A stretch of DNA of 64,000 bases, from the NCBI RefSeq assembly GCF_001747405.1, contig NZ_CP017305.1, forward strand, positions 1,072,001 to 1,136,000. The letters run 5' to 3'. The stretch is from Chlorobaculum limnaeum (lineage in GTDB: Bacteria > Bacteroidota > Chlorobiia > Chlorobiales > Chlorobiaceae). Positions 1-8,045 of this stretch are shown here, piece by piece. Position numbers and translations under genes: made by a program. A model generated the notes under the pieces. The model saw only the letters and a list, made by a program, of their open reading frames with translations. It was not told the origin of the DNA and searched no databases. The stretch's first letter is position 1; each line of letters starts with the position of its first letter.

Positions 1-131
1 GAAAACTCAAAGATGCCGGAGTGCTGGTGCGCAATGTCTCCGGCTATCCGCTCATGGAAAACTGCCTCCGCTTCAACGTCGGTCTCAAGGAGGAGAACGA
101 CCGCCTGCTGGAGCTGCTGAAAACTCTCTGA
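1..131 (+). CDS. hisC: Histidinol-phosphate aminotransferase, C-terminal end (partial)
   Basis: The open frame enters from the left edge and stops at TGA 129-131. The last 42 or so residues contain a Gly-Tyr-Pro-Leu followed by Asn-Cys-Leu-Arg-Phe, matching the end of HisC-type fold-I PLP aminotransferases, where the Arg contacts the substrate carboxylate or phosphate. HisC converts imidazole-acetol phosphate to histidinol phosphate in histidine synthesis. The catalytic lysine lies outside the window, so the assignment rests on this tail alone; another class I/II aminotransferase is possible. The next gene starts one base after the stop, suggesting co-transcription. Confidence 0.7.
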   Translation, partial: KLKDAGVLVRNVSGYPLMENCLRFNVGLKEENDRLLELLKTL

Positions 132-132
132 T

Positions 133-675
133 ATGGCGGTTTTCAGGCAGTTGGCGGGCGACGAGATGGGTCGGCTCGCGCCCGACGCCTACACGAATTC
201 GGTGCGTCATCCGGTGACACTCATGCTGCACAACATTCGCAGCATGTGGAACGTCGGCGCGATGTTCCGGACAGCCGACGCGGCGGGCATCGATGAAATT
301 GTCATCACCGGCTACACGGCCACGCCGCCGCGCAAGGAGATCGAAAAGACCGCCCTCGGCGCGCAGGAGAGCGTGCCGTGGCGACATTTCGCCGATCCGG
401 TCGAGGCGATCGCGGCGCTGAAAGAGGAGGGTAAGAAGATTTTCGGCCTCGAAATCGCCGAGAACAGCCGGGCCTACACCTCGCTGACACCATATGATTT
501 TCCCCTCGCGCTGATCGTCGGTAACGAGGTCGAGGGGATCGGAGACGCACTGCTCGGCCACTGCGATGGCGTCATCGAAATTCCGCAGTATGGCGTGAAG
601 CATTCGCTGAACGTGGCCGTGGCGGCGGGGGTGGCGCTTTTCGAATGCGTCAGGGCCTTCAGGGAAAACCGGTGA
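133..675 (+). CDS. SpoU/TrmH-family RNA 2'-O-methyltransferase
   Basis: This is a 180-residue knotted (SPOUT) methyltransferase that would use SAM to methylate a tRNA or rRNA ribose 2'-OH. All three family motifs are visible: motif 1 around residues 34-50 (Asn-Ile-Arg-Ser then Asn-Val-Gly-Ala-Met-Phe-Arg-Thr-Ala-Asp), motif 2 (Ile-Val-Gly-Asn-Glu-Val-Glu-Gly-Ile) near residue 132, and motif 3 (Ile-Pro-Gln-Tyr-Gly then Ser-Leu-Asn-Val-Ala) near 153-165. It is short, with no N-terminal substrate-binding extension, so the exact RNA target cannot be named. The ATG sits immediately behind the upstream aminotransferase stop. Confidence 0.88.
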   Translation: MAVFRQLAGDEMGRLAPDAYTNSVRHPVTLMLHNIRSMWNVGAMFRTADAAGIDEIVITGYTATPPRKEIEKTALGAQESVPWRHFADPVEAIAALKEEGKKIFGLEIAENSRAYTSLTPYDFPLALIVGNEVEGIGDALLGHCDGVIEIPQYGVKHSLNVAVAAGVALFECVRAFRENR

Positions 676-795
676 ACTTTTACGACAGTAGCGGGTTTCT
701 TCTCTCTAATTGTTGTATATTCAGGGCGGATTTTCGATCCGTCGATCATTTTACCGGTTCTGCCCTCATCACTGTTCCTTATCCGTTACCTTGCC

Positions 796-1629
796 ATGCT
801 CCATTACAAAACACATGTGATTGCCGAAGACGCCCCGTGGGTAGTGTTCGTGCATGGCGCGGGAGGAAGCTCGTCGATCTGGTTTCTCCAGATCAAAGAG
901 TTCGTCAAGCACTTCAATGTCCTGCTGGTCGATCTCCGCGGACATGGCCGCTCCAAGCAGATCACCACGTCAAAAGAGGAGCGCCGTTACAATTTTGAAG
1001 TCGTTACCCGCGACGTCATCGAGGTGCTCGACGCTCTGCAAATCCAGCGCGCGCACTTCATTGGCATCTCGCTCGGCACCATTCTCATCAGGAATCTCAG
1101 CGAGCTGGCCCCGGAGCGGGTGCAGTCGATGATTATGGGGGGCGCGATCATCCGGCTTAACGTGCGGGCCAAGGTGCTGGTGGCTATCGGCAATTTCTTC
1201 AAGAGTTTAGTGCCTTACATGTGGCTCTACACTTTTTTCGCCTGGATCATCATGCCGAAAGCCCGGCACCGCAAGTCCCGCGTCATGTTCGTGAACGAAG
1301 CCAAAAAGGTGGCGCAGAAGGAGTTCATGCGCTGGTTCACTCTCACCTACGAACTCAATCCGCTCCTGAAGTATTTCGAAGAGAAAGATACCGGCATTCC
1401 GACGCTCTACCTCATGGGCGAAGAAGATTACATGTTCCTGCCAGCGGTTGAGTATATCGTTAGCCACCACACCAACTCCTACCTCCAGGTGATCAGCAAT
1501 TCAGGCCACGTTTGCAACATCGACCAGCCTCACGAATTCAACTCCCGCGCTATCGACTTTCTTCGGAACATCTCCGCCAGGAGTCTGCCCCAAAACGTTG
1601 AGGCTGTGCCGCAGCTCGTCGCCATTTAA
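796..1629 (+). CDS. Alpha/beta-hydrolase fold protein
   Basis: A 277-residue alpha/beta hydrolase. The oxyanion-hole His-Gly-Ala-Gly-Gly is at about residues 20-24, the nucleophile elbow Gly-Ile-Ser-Leu-Gly has Ser92, an acidic residue sits in Gly-Glu-Glu-Asp-Tyr near 213, and the catalytic His is in Ser-Gly-His-Val near 237. The triad looks complete, so it should be an active esterase, lipase or peptidase-type enzyme. The substrate is unknown and there is no signal peptide. Its stop overlaps the convergent pth stop by three bases. Confidence 0.8.
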   Translation: MLHYKTHVIAEDAPWVVFVHGAGGSSSIWFLQIKEFVKHFNVLLVDLRGHGRSKQITTSKEERRYNFEVVTRDVIEVLDALQIQRAHFIGISLGTILIRNLSELAPERVQSMIMGGAIIRLNVRAKVLVAIGNFFKSLVPYMWLYTFFAWIIMPKARHRKSRVMFVNEAKKVAQKEFMRWFTLTYELNPLLKYFEEKDTGIPTLYLMGEEDYMFLPAVEYIVSHHTNSYLQVISNSGHVCNIDQPHEFNSRAIDFLRNISARSLPQNVEAVPQLVAI

Positions 1630-2189
1630 CAGACCGTCCCGTTAAAACGGGTCATCGCGTGTTCGATGCCAAGCGAGGCGAAGTCGAGCACTGCGTCGGC
1701 GCAGACCGGAATCACCTTATCGACGCATTTCCGTTCCTCCGCGCTGAACTTCGACAGCACGAACGACGAGAGCGACACCGGCAGCGGCTCCACGCCAACG
1801 CCGACGCGCAGCCGCGCGAACTCCTCGCTGCCGAGGCTCTGGATGATGTGCTTCAGCCCGTTCTGCCCGCCCGCCGAACCTTTCGCCCGCATCCGCACGG
1901 TGCCCAGCGGAATGTTGACATCGTCGCAAATCACGAGCAACTCTTCCTTCTGGATTTTCCAGAAGTTCATCGCCGCCACCACGGCGTGGCCCGACAGATT
2001 CATGTAGGTCATCGGCTTGACGAGAATCAGCGGCCCGCCCGGCGCAGCGATTTTTGCGTAGCGGTAATTGCCCTTGCCCGACGAAAACGCCGAGTTTCCG
2101 GCGAGGTGGTCGATGACATCGAAGCCGATATTATGCCTCGTTGCCGCGTGACGAAGTTCGGGATTGCCAAGGCCGACGATAAGTTTCAT
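1626..2189 (-). CDS. pth: Peptidyl-tRNA hydrolase
   Basis: Pth cleaves the ester bond of peptidyl-tRNA released from stalled ribosomes and recycles tRNA. The start at 2189 gives a protein opening Met-Lys-Leu-Ile-Val-Gly-Leu-Gly-Asn-Pro, the family signature, with Asn9 and the catalytic His19 (in Arg-His-Asn) in place. A further conserved segment, Cys-Asp-Asp-Val-Asn-Ile-Pro-Leu-Gly, lies near residue 90, and Gly-Ser-Ala-Gly-Gly-Gln-Asn-Gly follows. The 187-residue length is typical. An upstream in-frame ATG at 2219 would add ten residues that do not look conserved, so I prefer 2189. Confidence 0.95.
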   Translation of the reverse strand: MKLIVGLGNPELRHAATRHNIGFDVIDHLAGNSAFSSGKGNYRYAKIAAPGGPLILVKPMTYMNLSGHAVVAAMNFWKIQKEELLVICDDVNIPLGTVRMRAKGSAGGQNGLKHIIQSLGSEEFARLRVGVGVEPLPVSLSSFVLSKFSAEERKCVDKVIPVCADAVLDFASLGIEHAMTRFNGTVC

Positions 2190-2276
2190 GCGCGTGTCTG
2201 AAGTGTTCCGTGTGTTCAAAGTGCCGGAAAATACGAATTATGAATTAAAGAAACGCCCCTCCATCCCTCCTCTCTT

Positions 2277-2309
2277 GTCCACATAGTCCACCACGTCCAC
2301 AACGTCCAC
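2277..2309. repeat. GTCCACnnn nonamer tandem repeat
   Basis: Three and two-thirds tandem units of the 9-mer GTCCACnnn lie between the divergent pth and TIR genes. The same 9-mer unit recurs at 13958-13973, 14034-14049 and 18041-18055, always between genes. No coding or promoter role is visible. Confidence 0.75.
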
Positions 2310-2410
2310 ACAGCACAAATACCCAGTCCCACGCCATCCACGCTTTGTGCTACCGTAAAAACCCGCTATCTTCCTGAAAGCGTGGCCTCGTAACTTTTTC
2401 CCCTCGTTGC

Positions 2411-3442
2411 ATGGCTCAGGATCAAAAGGATTTTTTCATCAGCTACACCAGCGCTGACCGGCAATGGGCGGAGTGGATCGCCTGGCATCTCGAAAAAGCG
2501 GGATATTCTACGGTTATTCAGGCGTGGGATTTCCGTGCGGGCGGGAATTTCATTCTTGAGATGGATCGAGCCACAAAAGATACCGGTAGAACGATTGCCG
2601 TGCTCTCTGAACGGTATCAGCAGGCGCTCTACACGCAGCCCGAATGGGCTGCGACTTTTTTTCTGGATCCAACCGGTCAGCAGCGCCGCTTGATTCCTGT
2701 CAGGATTGAAGACGTAAAGCCAGAAGGGCTATTTGCTTCTTTGATTTACATCGATCTTGCCGGATTGCCGGAAGAGTCTGCGAAGAAAAAGCTGCTCGCC
2801 GATATTCAGGCAACAATGAGCAGTGAGCCGGCAAGGCTGCTAAGTGTCACAGGATTTTCGGTAAAAGCAGAAACGTCGTCATCTGCTGTAGAGAGTAGGC
2901 AAGATATAACAAATTCAGCTGTTGAGGTTTTTATATCGTATTCTCATAAAGATGAAAATCATAGGAATGAACTGGCTAAACATCTTAATCTTTTAAAAAG
3001 ACAAAATATTATTCAAACTTGGTATGATCGTGAGATTAACGCTGGTAATGAATGGAAAATAGAAATAGATAAACATTTGAATTCGGCGCAAATCATTCTT
3101 TTATTGGTAAGCTGTGATTTTTTGGCTTCTGATTATTGTTATGATATTGAAATGACTAGGGCATTGGAGCGGCATGATAATGGTGAAGCACGTGTAATTC
3201 CTGTTATTCTTAGGCCAGTAGACTGGAAAGGTGCTCCGTTTAGTAATCTTAAAGCACTGCCTAAAGATGCCAAGCCAGTAAGTTCTTGGGGTGATATTGA
3301 TGATGCTTATATGGATATTTCTATGGAAATTAGAAGAGTTGCAGAAGAGAGGAGATCGGTTTATTCTATGAAAGAACGACAAGAAAAAATAAAAAGATAC
3401 ATCAAAGGTCACAGGTTTTTGAAGACGCACGTAATAAATTAA
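2411..3442 (+). CDS. Tandem TIR-domain protein (frame broken near the C-terminus)
   Basis: A 343-residue soluble protein with two TIR domains. TIR-1 (about 5-140) opens Phe-Phe-Ile-Ser-Tyr-Thr-Ser-Ala-Asp and has a Pro-Glu-Trp at the place of the catalytic Glu. TIR-2 (about 173-310) opens Val-Phe-Ile-Ser-Tyr-Ser-His-Lys-Asp and has Ser-Asp-Tyr-Cys-Tyr-Asp-Ile-Glu. Bacterial TIRs are commonly NAD-consuming or cyclic-ADP-ribose-making immune effectors; that role here is inference. The second half is AT-rich with rare-looking codons, unlike TIR-1, suggesting acquisition or a mosaic. After an A-rich tract at about 3374-3390 the -1 frame stays open with protein-like, charged sequence to TAA 3562-3564, only 8 bp before the TPR gene. 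The annotated stop at 3442 is therefore probably premature (indel) or bypassed by frameshifting. Confidence 0.85.
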   Translation: MAQDQKDFFISYTSADRQWAEWIAWHLEKAGYSTVIQAWDFRAGGNFILEMDRATKDTGRTIAVLSERYQQALYTQPEWAATFFLDPTGQQRRLIPVRIEDVKPEGLFASLIYIDLAGLPEESAKKKLLADIQATMSSEPARLLSVTGFSVKAETSSSAVESRQDITNSAVEVFISYSHKDENHRNELAKHLNLLKRQNIIQTWYDREINAGNEWKIEIDKHLNSAQIILLLVSCDFLASDYCYDIEMTRALERHDNGEARVIPVILRPVDWKGAPFSNLKALPKDAKPVSSWGDIDDAYMDISMEIRRVAEERRSVYSMKERQEKIKRYIKGHRFLKTHVIN

Positions 3443-3572
3443 TTCAAGTCAAACAACTGCGGGATGAAAAATTGATAGATGATATAGTAGCGCGAGAAGG
3501 GCAGCGTGAACTTATAAAAAAAATCTTGAAGCTCAAAAATGAATTTTATTGTGTTAATAAATAAGAAGAATT

Positions 3573-4535
3573 ATGCCAATAAAAGATGAGATGGATTTGG
3601 CTTTAAGCTTGAATAATCAAGCTGATATGCTCCAAAATCAGGGCAAGTATGCAGAAGCTGAAAGTCTTGGGCGCCGTGCGTTAGAAATCTTCGAAGCACA
3701 GTTAGGAGAGGATGATCCAGAGGTTGCAACAAGTTTAAATAACTTGGCTGGATTTCTTCAAAGTCAGGGTAAATATTCAGAAGCTGAAGAACTTTATCGA
3801 CGAGCCTTAGAAATCTATGAAACTAGGCTAGGAAAGAATGATCCAGAAGTTGCAACCAGTTTAAATAACTTAGCTGGATTGCTTTTTGATCAGGGTAGGT
3901 ACGCTGAAGTAGGGCCGCTCTATCGACGCGCTCTTATGATTGATGAAAAAACATTAGGGCCAAATCATTTAGATGTTGCATCAATCCTTCATAATCTGGC
4001 CGGATTGCTTCAAGCTCAAGGTGAATATTCAGAAGCTGAAGAACTTTATCGACGAGCGTTAACAATTTATCAATCTCAGTTGGGTAGTGAGCATACATTT
4101 ATTACAACAAACTTGAATAACTTAGCAGGACTGCTTAAGAGTCAAGGAAAATATGTAGAAGCTGAGTCGCTATATCAGCGTGCGCTATATATTCGTGAAA
4201 AACAATTAGGCGATACTCACCCAGATGTTGCTACAAGCCTTAATAACCTAGCATTATTGCTTAAGGAAAAAGGCAAGTATGTCGAAGCAGAGCACCTATA
4301 TCGACGTGCTTTAATGATTAACGAAAATACATTAGGATCAGAACATCCCTCCGTTGCGACGAGTCTCAACAATTTGGCAGGATTGCTTGATGCACAAGGC
4401 AAGTATGTCGATGCGGAACCGCTTTACCAGCGGGCTGTGCAGATTTGTGAGGAAGTATTGGGAGCCTCGCACCCCAACACGATCACGATGAGGAATAATC
4501 TGGCGGCATTGCGGGAGATTATGAACAATCGGTGA
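3573..4535 (+). CDS. Kinesin-light-chain-type TPR protein
   Basis: A 320-residue protein built almost wholly of about seven 42-residue TPR_12/TPR_10 repeats, each with a Leu-Asn-Asn-Leu-Ala core, Gly-Lys-Tyr-x-Glu-Ala-Glu and Leu-Tyr-x-Arg-Ala-Leu. No enzymatic domain, signal peptide or membrane segment is seen. The repeats form a superhelical protein-binding scaffold. An AGAAGAATT ribosome-binding stretch precedes ATG 3573. It sits directly behind the tandem-TIR gene (8 bp if the -1 frame is used), so I infer a two-gene operon in which the TPR array senses a ligand or holds the TIR effector. KLC-type TPR proteins commonly partner TIR, CHAT or STAND proteins in bacteria. Confidence 0.85.
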   Translation: MPIKDEMDLALSLNNQADMLQNQGKYAEAESLGRRALEIFEAQLGEDDPEVATSLNNLAGFLQSQGKYSEAEELYRRALEIYETRLGKNDPEVATSLNNLAGLLFDQGRYAEVGPLYRRALMIDEKTLGPNHLDVASILHNLAGLLQAQGEYSEAEELYRRALTIYQSQLGSEHTFITTNLNNLAGLLKSQGKYVEAESLYQRALYIREKQLGDTHPDVATSLNNLALLLKEKGKYVEAEHLYRRALMINENTLGSEHPSVATSLNNLAGLLDAQGKYVDAEPLYQRAVQICEEVLGASHPNTITMRNNLAALREIMNNR

Positions 4536-4550
4536 GCGTTCGGGTTGGGG

Positions 4551-4786
4551 TTCTGTAGGGGCGGGTTTCATGCCGGGAGCGCCGAGCGCCTGCTCGGCAT
4601 CTTTTTGGGGATTGTTTCTTTTGTTTGTGGAGCCTTCGGCTCCATTGCCAGGCAGGCGCTTGGCGCTCCCAGGGGGAGATTGGACAATCTGGCGGTGTCG
4701 CCGGGAATGACAAACGGGAGCGTCGAGGCTCCCGTTTTGTGTTCCAGCATTGGAAAAGGGCGGGCGTGAAGCCCGCCCCTACAGAA
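4551..4786. repeat. MITE-like element with 24-bp terminal inverted repeats
   Basis: Two ends, 4551-4574 and 4763-4786, are inverted copies of each other with 22 of 24 positions identical; the end reads TTCTGTAGGGGCGGG inward. The 236-bp element has no gene and contains internal hairpins (for example GAGCCTTCGGCTC and GGGAGC...GCTCCC). A related short palindrome lies at 18064-18092. It fills the gap between the TPR gene and the convergent flxA gene. I infer a non-autonomous transposable element; no matching transposase is in the window. Confidence 0.6.
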
Positions 4787-4814
4787 TTCAATCGTGTCCA
4801 CGCCGTCCGTGTTC

Positions 4815-5651
4815 TTACAAATCCGCCTGCGGCATTGCCTGCACTTCGGCTGCTGTGAAGACCGGGCCTTCTTTGCAGATATAAACCGAGCCGACGTTGC
4901 AGCGGCCGCATTTGCCGACGCCGCATTTCATGCGGTTTTCGAGCGTCGTATAGACGTTCTCCGCCGTGAAGCCGAGTTTTTCGAGCGCGGCGAGCGTGAA
5001 CTTGATCATGATCGGCGGGCCGCAGAGGACGGCGATGGTGTTCTCCGGCGACGGGGCGGCCTGTTCGAGCACGGTCGGCACAAAGCCCACGTGATCCTGC
5101 CAGTCCGGCGTTTCGCCTCCCGGATCGACCGTCAGCACGAGCCGTACGTCGTCGCGCTTTTTCCACTCGTCCAGCTCATCCTTATAGACCAGGTCGGCCA
5201 CGGTTCTCGCGCCGTAAACGATGGTCACGTCCTTGTACTTCTCCCGCTGGTCGAGGCACGACCAGATGACGCTGCGCGTCGGGGGAAGCGCGATGCCGCC
5301 CGCGATGAAGAGGAGGTTCTTGCCCTCGAACTCTTCGATCGGGAAGCGGTTGCCGTAGGGGCCGCGGAAGGTCACGATGTCCCCTGCGTCGGTGTTGGCG
5401 AGCGTCGAAGTCACGCGCCCCGACTGGCGGAAGGTGCACTCGATGTACTCCTTGCGGGTCTCCGGGCTGGCGACGCAGAAGGTGCTCTCGCCCTCGCCGA
5501 AGATGCCGTACAGACCGAACATGCCGGTCTTGTAGTTCGCCTTGAAGAACTCGTGATCCTCCTGCTTGACGAATTCGAGCTTGAGCGTGTTGACGCCGGG
5601 GGCTTCAGCGCGCTTCGACACAACCCGCATCGGAAACGGGCTGTAGATCAT
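4815..5651 (-). CDS. flxA: FlxA-like FAD/NAD(H)-binding oxidoreductase subunit
   Basis: The protein (278 residues from ATG 5651) is a ferredoxin-reductase-type flavoprotein. A FAD-binding barrel fills the first 100 residues or so, followed by a NAD-binding fold with Gly-Gly-Ile-Ala-Leu-Pro-Pro, a Cys-Gly-Pro-Pro near the end of that fold, and a C-terminal [2Fe-2S] motif of the DHOD-B type (Cys-x4-Cys-x2-Cys, with a fourth Cys at Tyr-Ile-Cys). In Flx/Hdr complexes this subunit takes electrons from NADH. It is the last gene of the minus-strand cluster. A GTG at 5681 would give a 4-bp GTGA overlap with flxB and ten extra residues and is a serious alternative start. Confidence 0.85.
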   Translation of the reverse strand: MIYSPFPMRVVSKRAEAPGVNTLKLEFVKQEDHEFFKANYKTGMFGLYGIFGEGESTFCVASPETRKEYIECTFRQSGRVTSTLANTDAGDIVTFRGPYGNRFPIEEFEGKNLLFIAGGIALPPTRSVIWSCLDQREKYKDVTIVYGARTVADLVYKDELDEWKKRDDVRLVLTVDPGGETPDWQDHVGFVPTVLEQAAPSPENTIAVLCGPPIMIKFTLAALEKLGFTAENVYTTLENRMKCGVGKCGRCNVGSVYICKEGPVFTAAEVQAMPQADL

Positions 5652-5677
5652 GTCGTGGGTATGGTATCGGTCTTGTG

Positions 5678-6691
5678 TCACCTCGGTAAATTTGAAATCG
5701 CTTGCAGAGTTTCGGTAATACCCATGTCCACCGGGCACTGGCGGGTGCAGCGGCCGCAGCCGGAGCAACTGTTGACGCCGAACTTGCCGCGATAGTAGTT
5801 GAATTTGTGCATGATGCGCTGCCGCCAGCGGGTCGATTGCGTGTTCCTCGGGTTGTTGCCGGAGGTGTGCATCGTGAAGAGCGGGAAGGAGCAACTGTCC
5901 CAGTTCTTGCGGCGGATGCCCTGGTAGGTGTCGCCCTCGTCCTGGATGTCGAAGCAGTGGCAGGTGGGGCAGAGGAAGGTGCAGCTTCCGCAGCCGACGC
6001 AGCGCAGCGAAATATCCTTCCAGAACTGGCTCTCGAAGCTCGCCGGATCGGCCAGCCACTCCATCACCTTTTCGACATCGAACTTCTCGGCCACCTGGGG
6101 CAGGGGAGCGGTTTCGGCGGAACTCTCCTGCAGGAGCGAAGAGATCGTCTCCAACAGCGCCGTGCCTCGATCCGAGACAGCCTCGACCTGCCAGCCGCTG
6201 CCGTCCGAGAGCGGGCGGAGCAACACGTCCGCGCCTTTCGAGCTGTCGGGCGAGAGCTTCACCGAGGTGCACATGCAGAAGTCGTCCGCCTGCGAGCAGG
6301 CGATGGTGACGATCACCGAGTTGTCGCGGCGGCGGAACCAGTAGTCGTCCTTGTAGTCCCAGCCGAAGAGCGGATCGTCGATGGCCAGGCCCGAGGCGTC
6401 GCAGGGGCGCACGCCGAAGAAGACGCGCTTCCTTTCTGGCGGCGTCATGGTTTCGCTGTCGATCTGGTGCTTGCCGATCTTGTATTTGATGAGCGGCTCG
6501 GTCTGTGGAAAGAAGTGATCCTTGATGGTGCGCTCGGTCAGCACGAGGTCGAGGGCCATGTCGCTGGCTTTCTGAACCTCGCCGAAGGTGCTCATTTCGT
6601 GCCGTTTCACGGGCGCGAGCACGCTGAATCCGGCTTTTTGCCACGCGGCAAGGCAGTCGTCGAGTTTATTCCTGAGAAGTATTCTGGTCAT
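5678..6691 (-). CDS. flxB: FlxB-like 4Fe-4S dicluster subunit (sulfhydrogenase-beta type)
   Basis: A 337-residue iron-sulfur protein of the HydB/sulfhydrogenase beta-subunit family. The first 200 or so residues contain a conserved Val-Arg-Pro-Cys-Asp-Ala-Ser-Gly and a Cys-Met-Cys. Two ferredoxin-like cluster motifs follow: Cys-Val-Gly-Cys-Gly-Ser-Cys...Cys-Pro, with an unusually Cys-rich continuation (Pro-Thr-Cys-His-Cys), and Cys-Ser-Gly-Cys-Gly-Arg-Cys...Cys-Pro. It would relay electrons between FlxA and the HdrA/FlxD core. It lies 14 bp behind flxC. Confidence 0.85.
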   Translation of the reverse strand: MTRILLRNKLDDCLAAWQKAGFSVLAPVKRHEMSTFGEVQKASDMALDLVLTERTIKDHFFPQTEPLIKYKIGKHQIDSETMTPPERKRVFFGVRPCDASGLAIDDPLFGWDYKDDYWFRRRDNSVIVTIACSQADDFCMCTSVKLSPDSSKGADVLLRPLSDGSGWQVEAVSDRGTALLETISSLLQESSAETAPLPQVAEKFDVEKVMEWLADPASFESQFWKDISLRCVGCGSCTFLCPTCHCFDIQDEGDTYQGIRRKNWDSCSFPLFTMHTSGNNPRNTQSTRWRQRIMHKFNYYRGKFGVNSCSGCGRCTRQCPVDMGITETLQAISNLPR

Positions 6692-6705
6692 GCTTGTCCG
6701 GATGC

Positions 6706-7536
6706 TTAAAGAATGAAGGTCTCGGGATCGTCCTGCTTGAAGCTCGCGAGCACCGGTTTCTGGTCGCTGTTTTCGCCAGCGACGTAATTGAAGGCGCTAC
6801 GCACCTCCTTGCCCATGCGGTAGTTGACGAGCCGGAGCGGAATGTTCACCGGGCAGGCGCGGTCGCAGGCACCGCATGCCGCGCAGCGTCCGGCAAGGTG
6901 GAAGGCGCGGACGAGGTTCCATTCGAAGTTGCCGAGGGTGTGCGACGAGGTGCTGACCCACTGCGGCTGGTTGACGTCAACGATGCAGCGGCGGCAGTAG
7001 CACATCGGGCAGACCTGGCGGCAGGCGTAGCACTTGATGCACTTCGAGAAATGCTCTTTCCAGAACTCGAAGCGCTCGGCGGGACTCATCGCCTCGATCT
7101 TTTCGGCGGCCTCGATGACGTGGGGCGGCGGCGTCAGCTTCCTGATTTTTTCGCCGATGCTGAAATCCGAAATGTTCCGTCCTTCGAGTGGCGTAACTTC
7201 CTTACCGTTCTCGATGGCGTAGCCGAGGATCACCACCTGTTCCGGCTTGAGCTGAGCCTCCGAGATGAGAATATTGACGCTGCGGATGCCGTCCGGTTTG
7301 AGGAAAACTCCGACTTTCTTGCCATCCGAAAGTAAGCCTTCGGCGACCAGGTAGGTCGAGAGATTCGCGATGCAGGCCGCGTCGAGCACGAACTTCTGCG
7401 CCTGTTCCGGCGTGCGGGCAAAGAGCGGTCGTCGTCGGTCGGCGGTCGAACCTGCGCCGAAGCCGATGACCAGCTTCACCTCGCCCGACGAGAGCAGCGC
7501 CGCCGCTTCATTTCTGTATTGTTCCTGTATTCCCAT
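6706..7536 (-). CDS. flxC: FlxC-like 4Fe-4S electron-transfer subunit
   Basis: A 276-residue protein with an N-terminal F420-hydrogenase-beta/FdhB-like region and two cluster motifs in the C-terminal half: Cys-Ile-Lys-Cys-Tyr-Ala-Cys...Cys-Pro-Met-Cys-Tyr-Cys, and Cys-Ala-Ala-Cys-Gly-Ala-Cys...Cys-Pro. It has no flavin or pyridine-nucleotide motif, so it is probably an internal electron conduit. It starts 3 bp after the flxD stop, and flxB follows 14 bp later, so co-translation is likely. Confidence 0.82.
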   Translation of the reverse strand: MGIQEQYRNEAAALLSSGEVKLVIGFGAGSTADRRRPLFARTPEQAQKFVLDAACIANLSTYLVAEGLLSDGKKVGVFLKPDGIRSVNILISEAQLKPEQVVILGYAIENGKEVTPLEGRNISDFSIGEKIRKLTPPPHVIEAAEKIEAMSPAERFEFWKEHFSKCIKCYACRQVCPMCYCRRCIVDVNQPQWVSTSSHTLGNFEWNLVRAFHLAGRCAACGACDRACPVNIPLRLVNYRMGKEVRSAFNYVAGENSDQKPVLASFKQDDPETFIL

Positions 7537-7539
7537 TGA

Positions 7540-7989
7540 TTAATAGGTCGACTGGGTTTCGATGACTTTCTGCAGCTCCTGATACTGCGTGAATGGCCCG
7601 AGCTTGCGGGTGTCCTCGGTGATCTCGTTGATGAGCTCGGCGAACTTGGCCCCCTCGGCGGCGCTGATCCACGAGAAGCGGATGCGATCTTCCGGAATAC
7701 CGGTGAAGGCGAGCAGGGCGCGGAAGACCGTCCAGCGGCGGCGGGCGTGGTAGTTGCCCGCGGCGAAGTGGCAGTCACCCGGATGGCAGCCGCTGACGAG
7801 CACGGAGTCGGCGCCTTTCTGCAATGCCTTGAGGATGAACATCGGGCTGATGCGTCCGGTGCAGGGGAGACGCACGATTCTGACGTTCGGAGCGTATTTC
7901 AGACGGCTCGTACCTGCGAGGTCAGCGCCCGCGTAGGTGCAGTAGGTGCAGACAAAAGCCACTATTTTCGGTTCGAATGGTTCGCTCAT
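7540..7989 (-). CDS. flxD: FlxD/MvhD-type delta iron-sulfur subunit
   Basis: A 149-residue MvhD-family protein with paired cysteines: Cys-Thr-Tyr-Cys-Thr-Tyr-Ala-Gly-Ala-Asp near residue 14, a Cys near 43, and Ser-Gly-Cys-His-Pro-Gly-Asp-Cys near 67-74. MvhD binds a [2Fe-2S] cluster and passes electrons from a hydrogenase, formate dehydrogenase or Flx module to HdrA. No hydrogenase subunits are nearby; the neighbouring donor genes are flxA, flxB and flxC. Confidence 0.92.
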   Translation of the reverse strand: MSEPFEPKIVAFVCTYCTYAGADLAGTSRLKYAPNVRIVRLPCTGRISPMFILKALQKGADSVLVSGCHPGDCHFAAGNYHARRRWTVFRALLAFTGIPEDRIRFSWISAAEGAKFAELINEITEDTRKLGPFTQYQELQKVIETQSTY

Positions 7990-8045
7990 CGGCGGATTCG
8001 GTCGCTTGTTGGTTTCAGGTTGCTTTTACGTCGCTCGACGTATCG

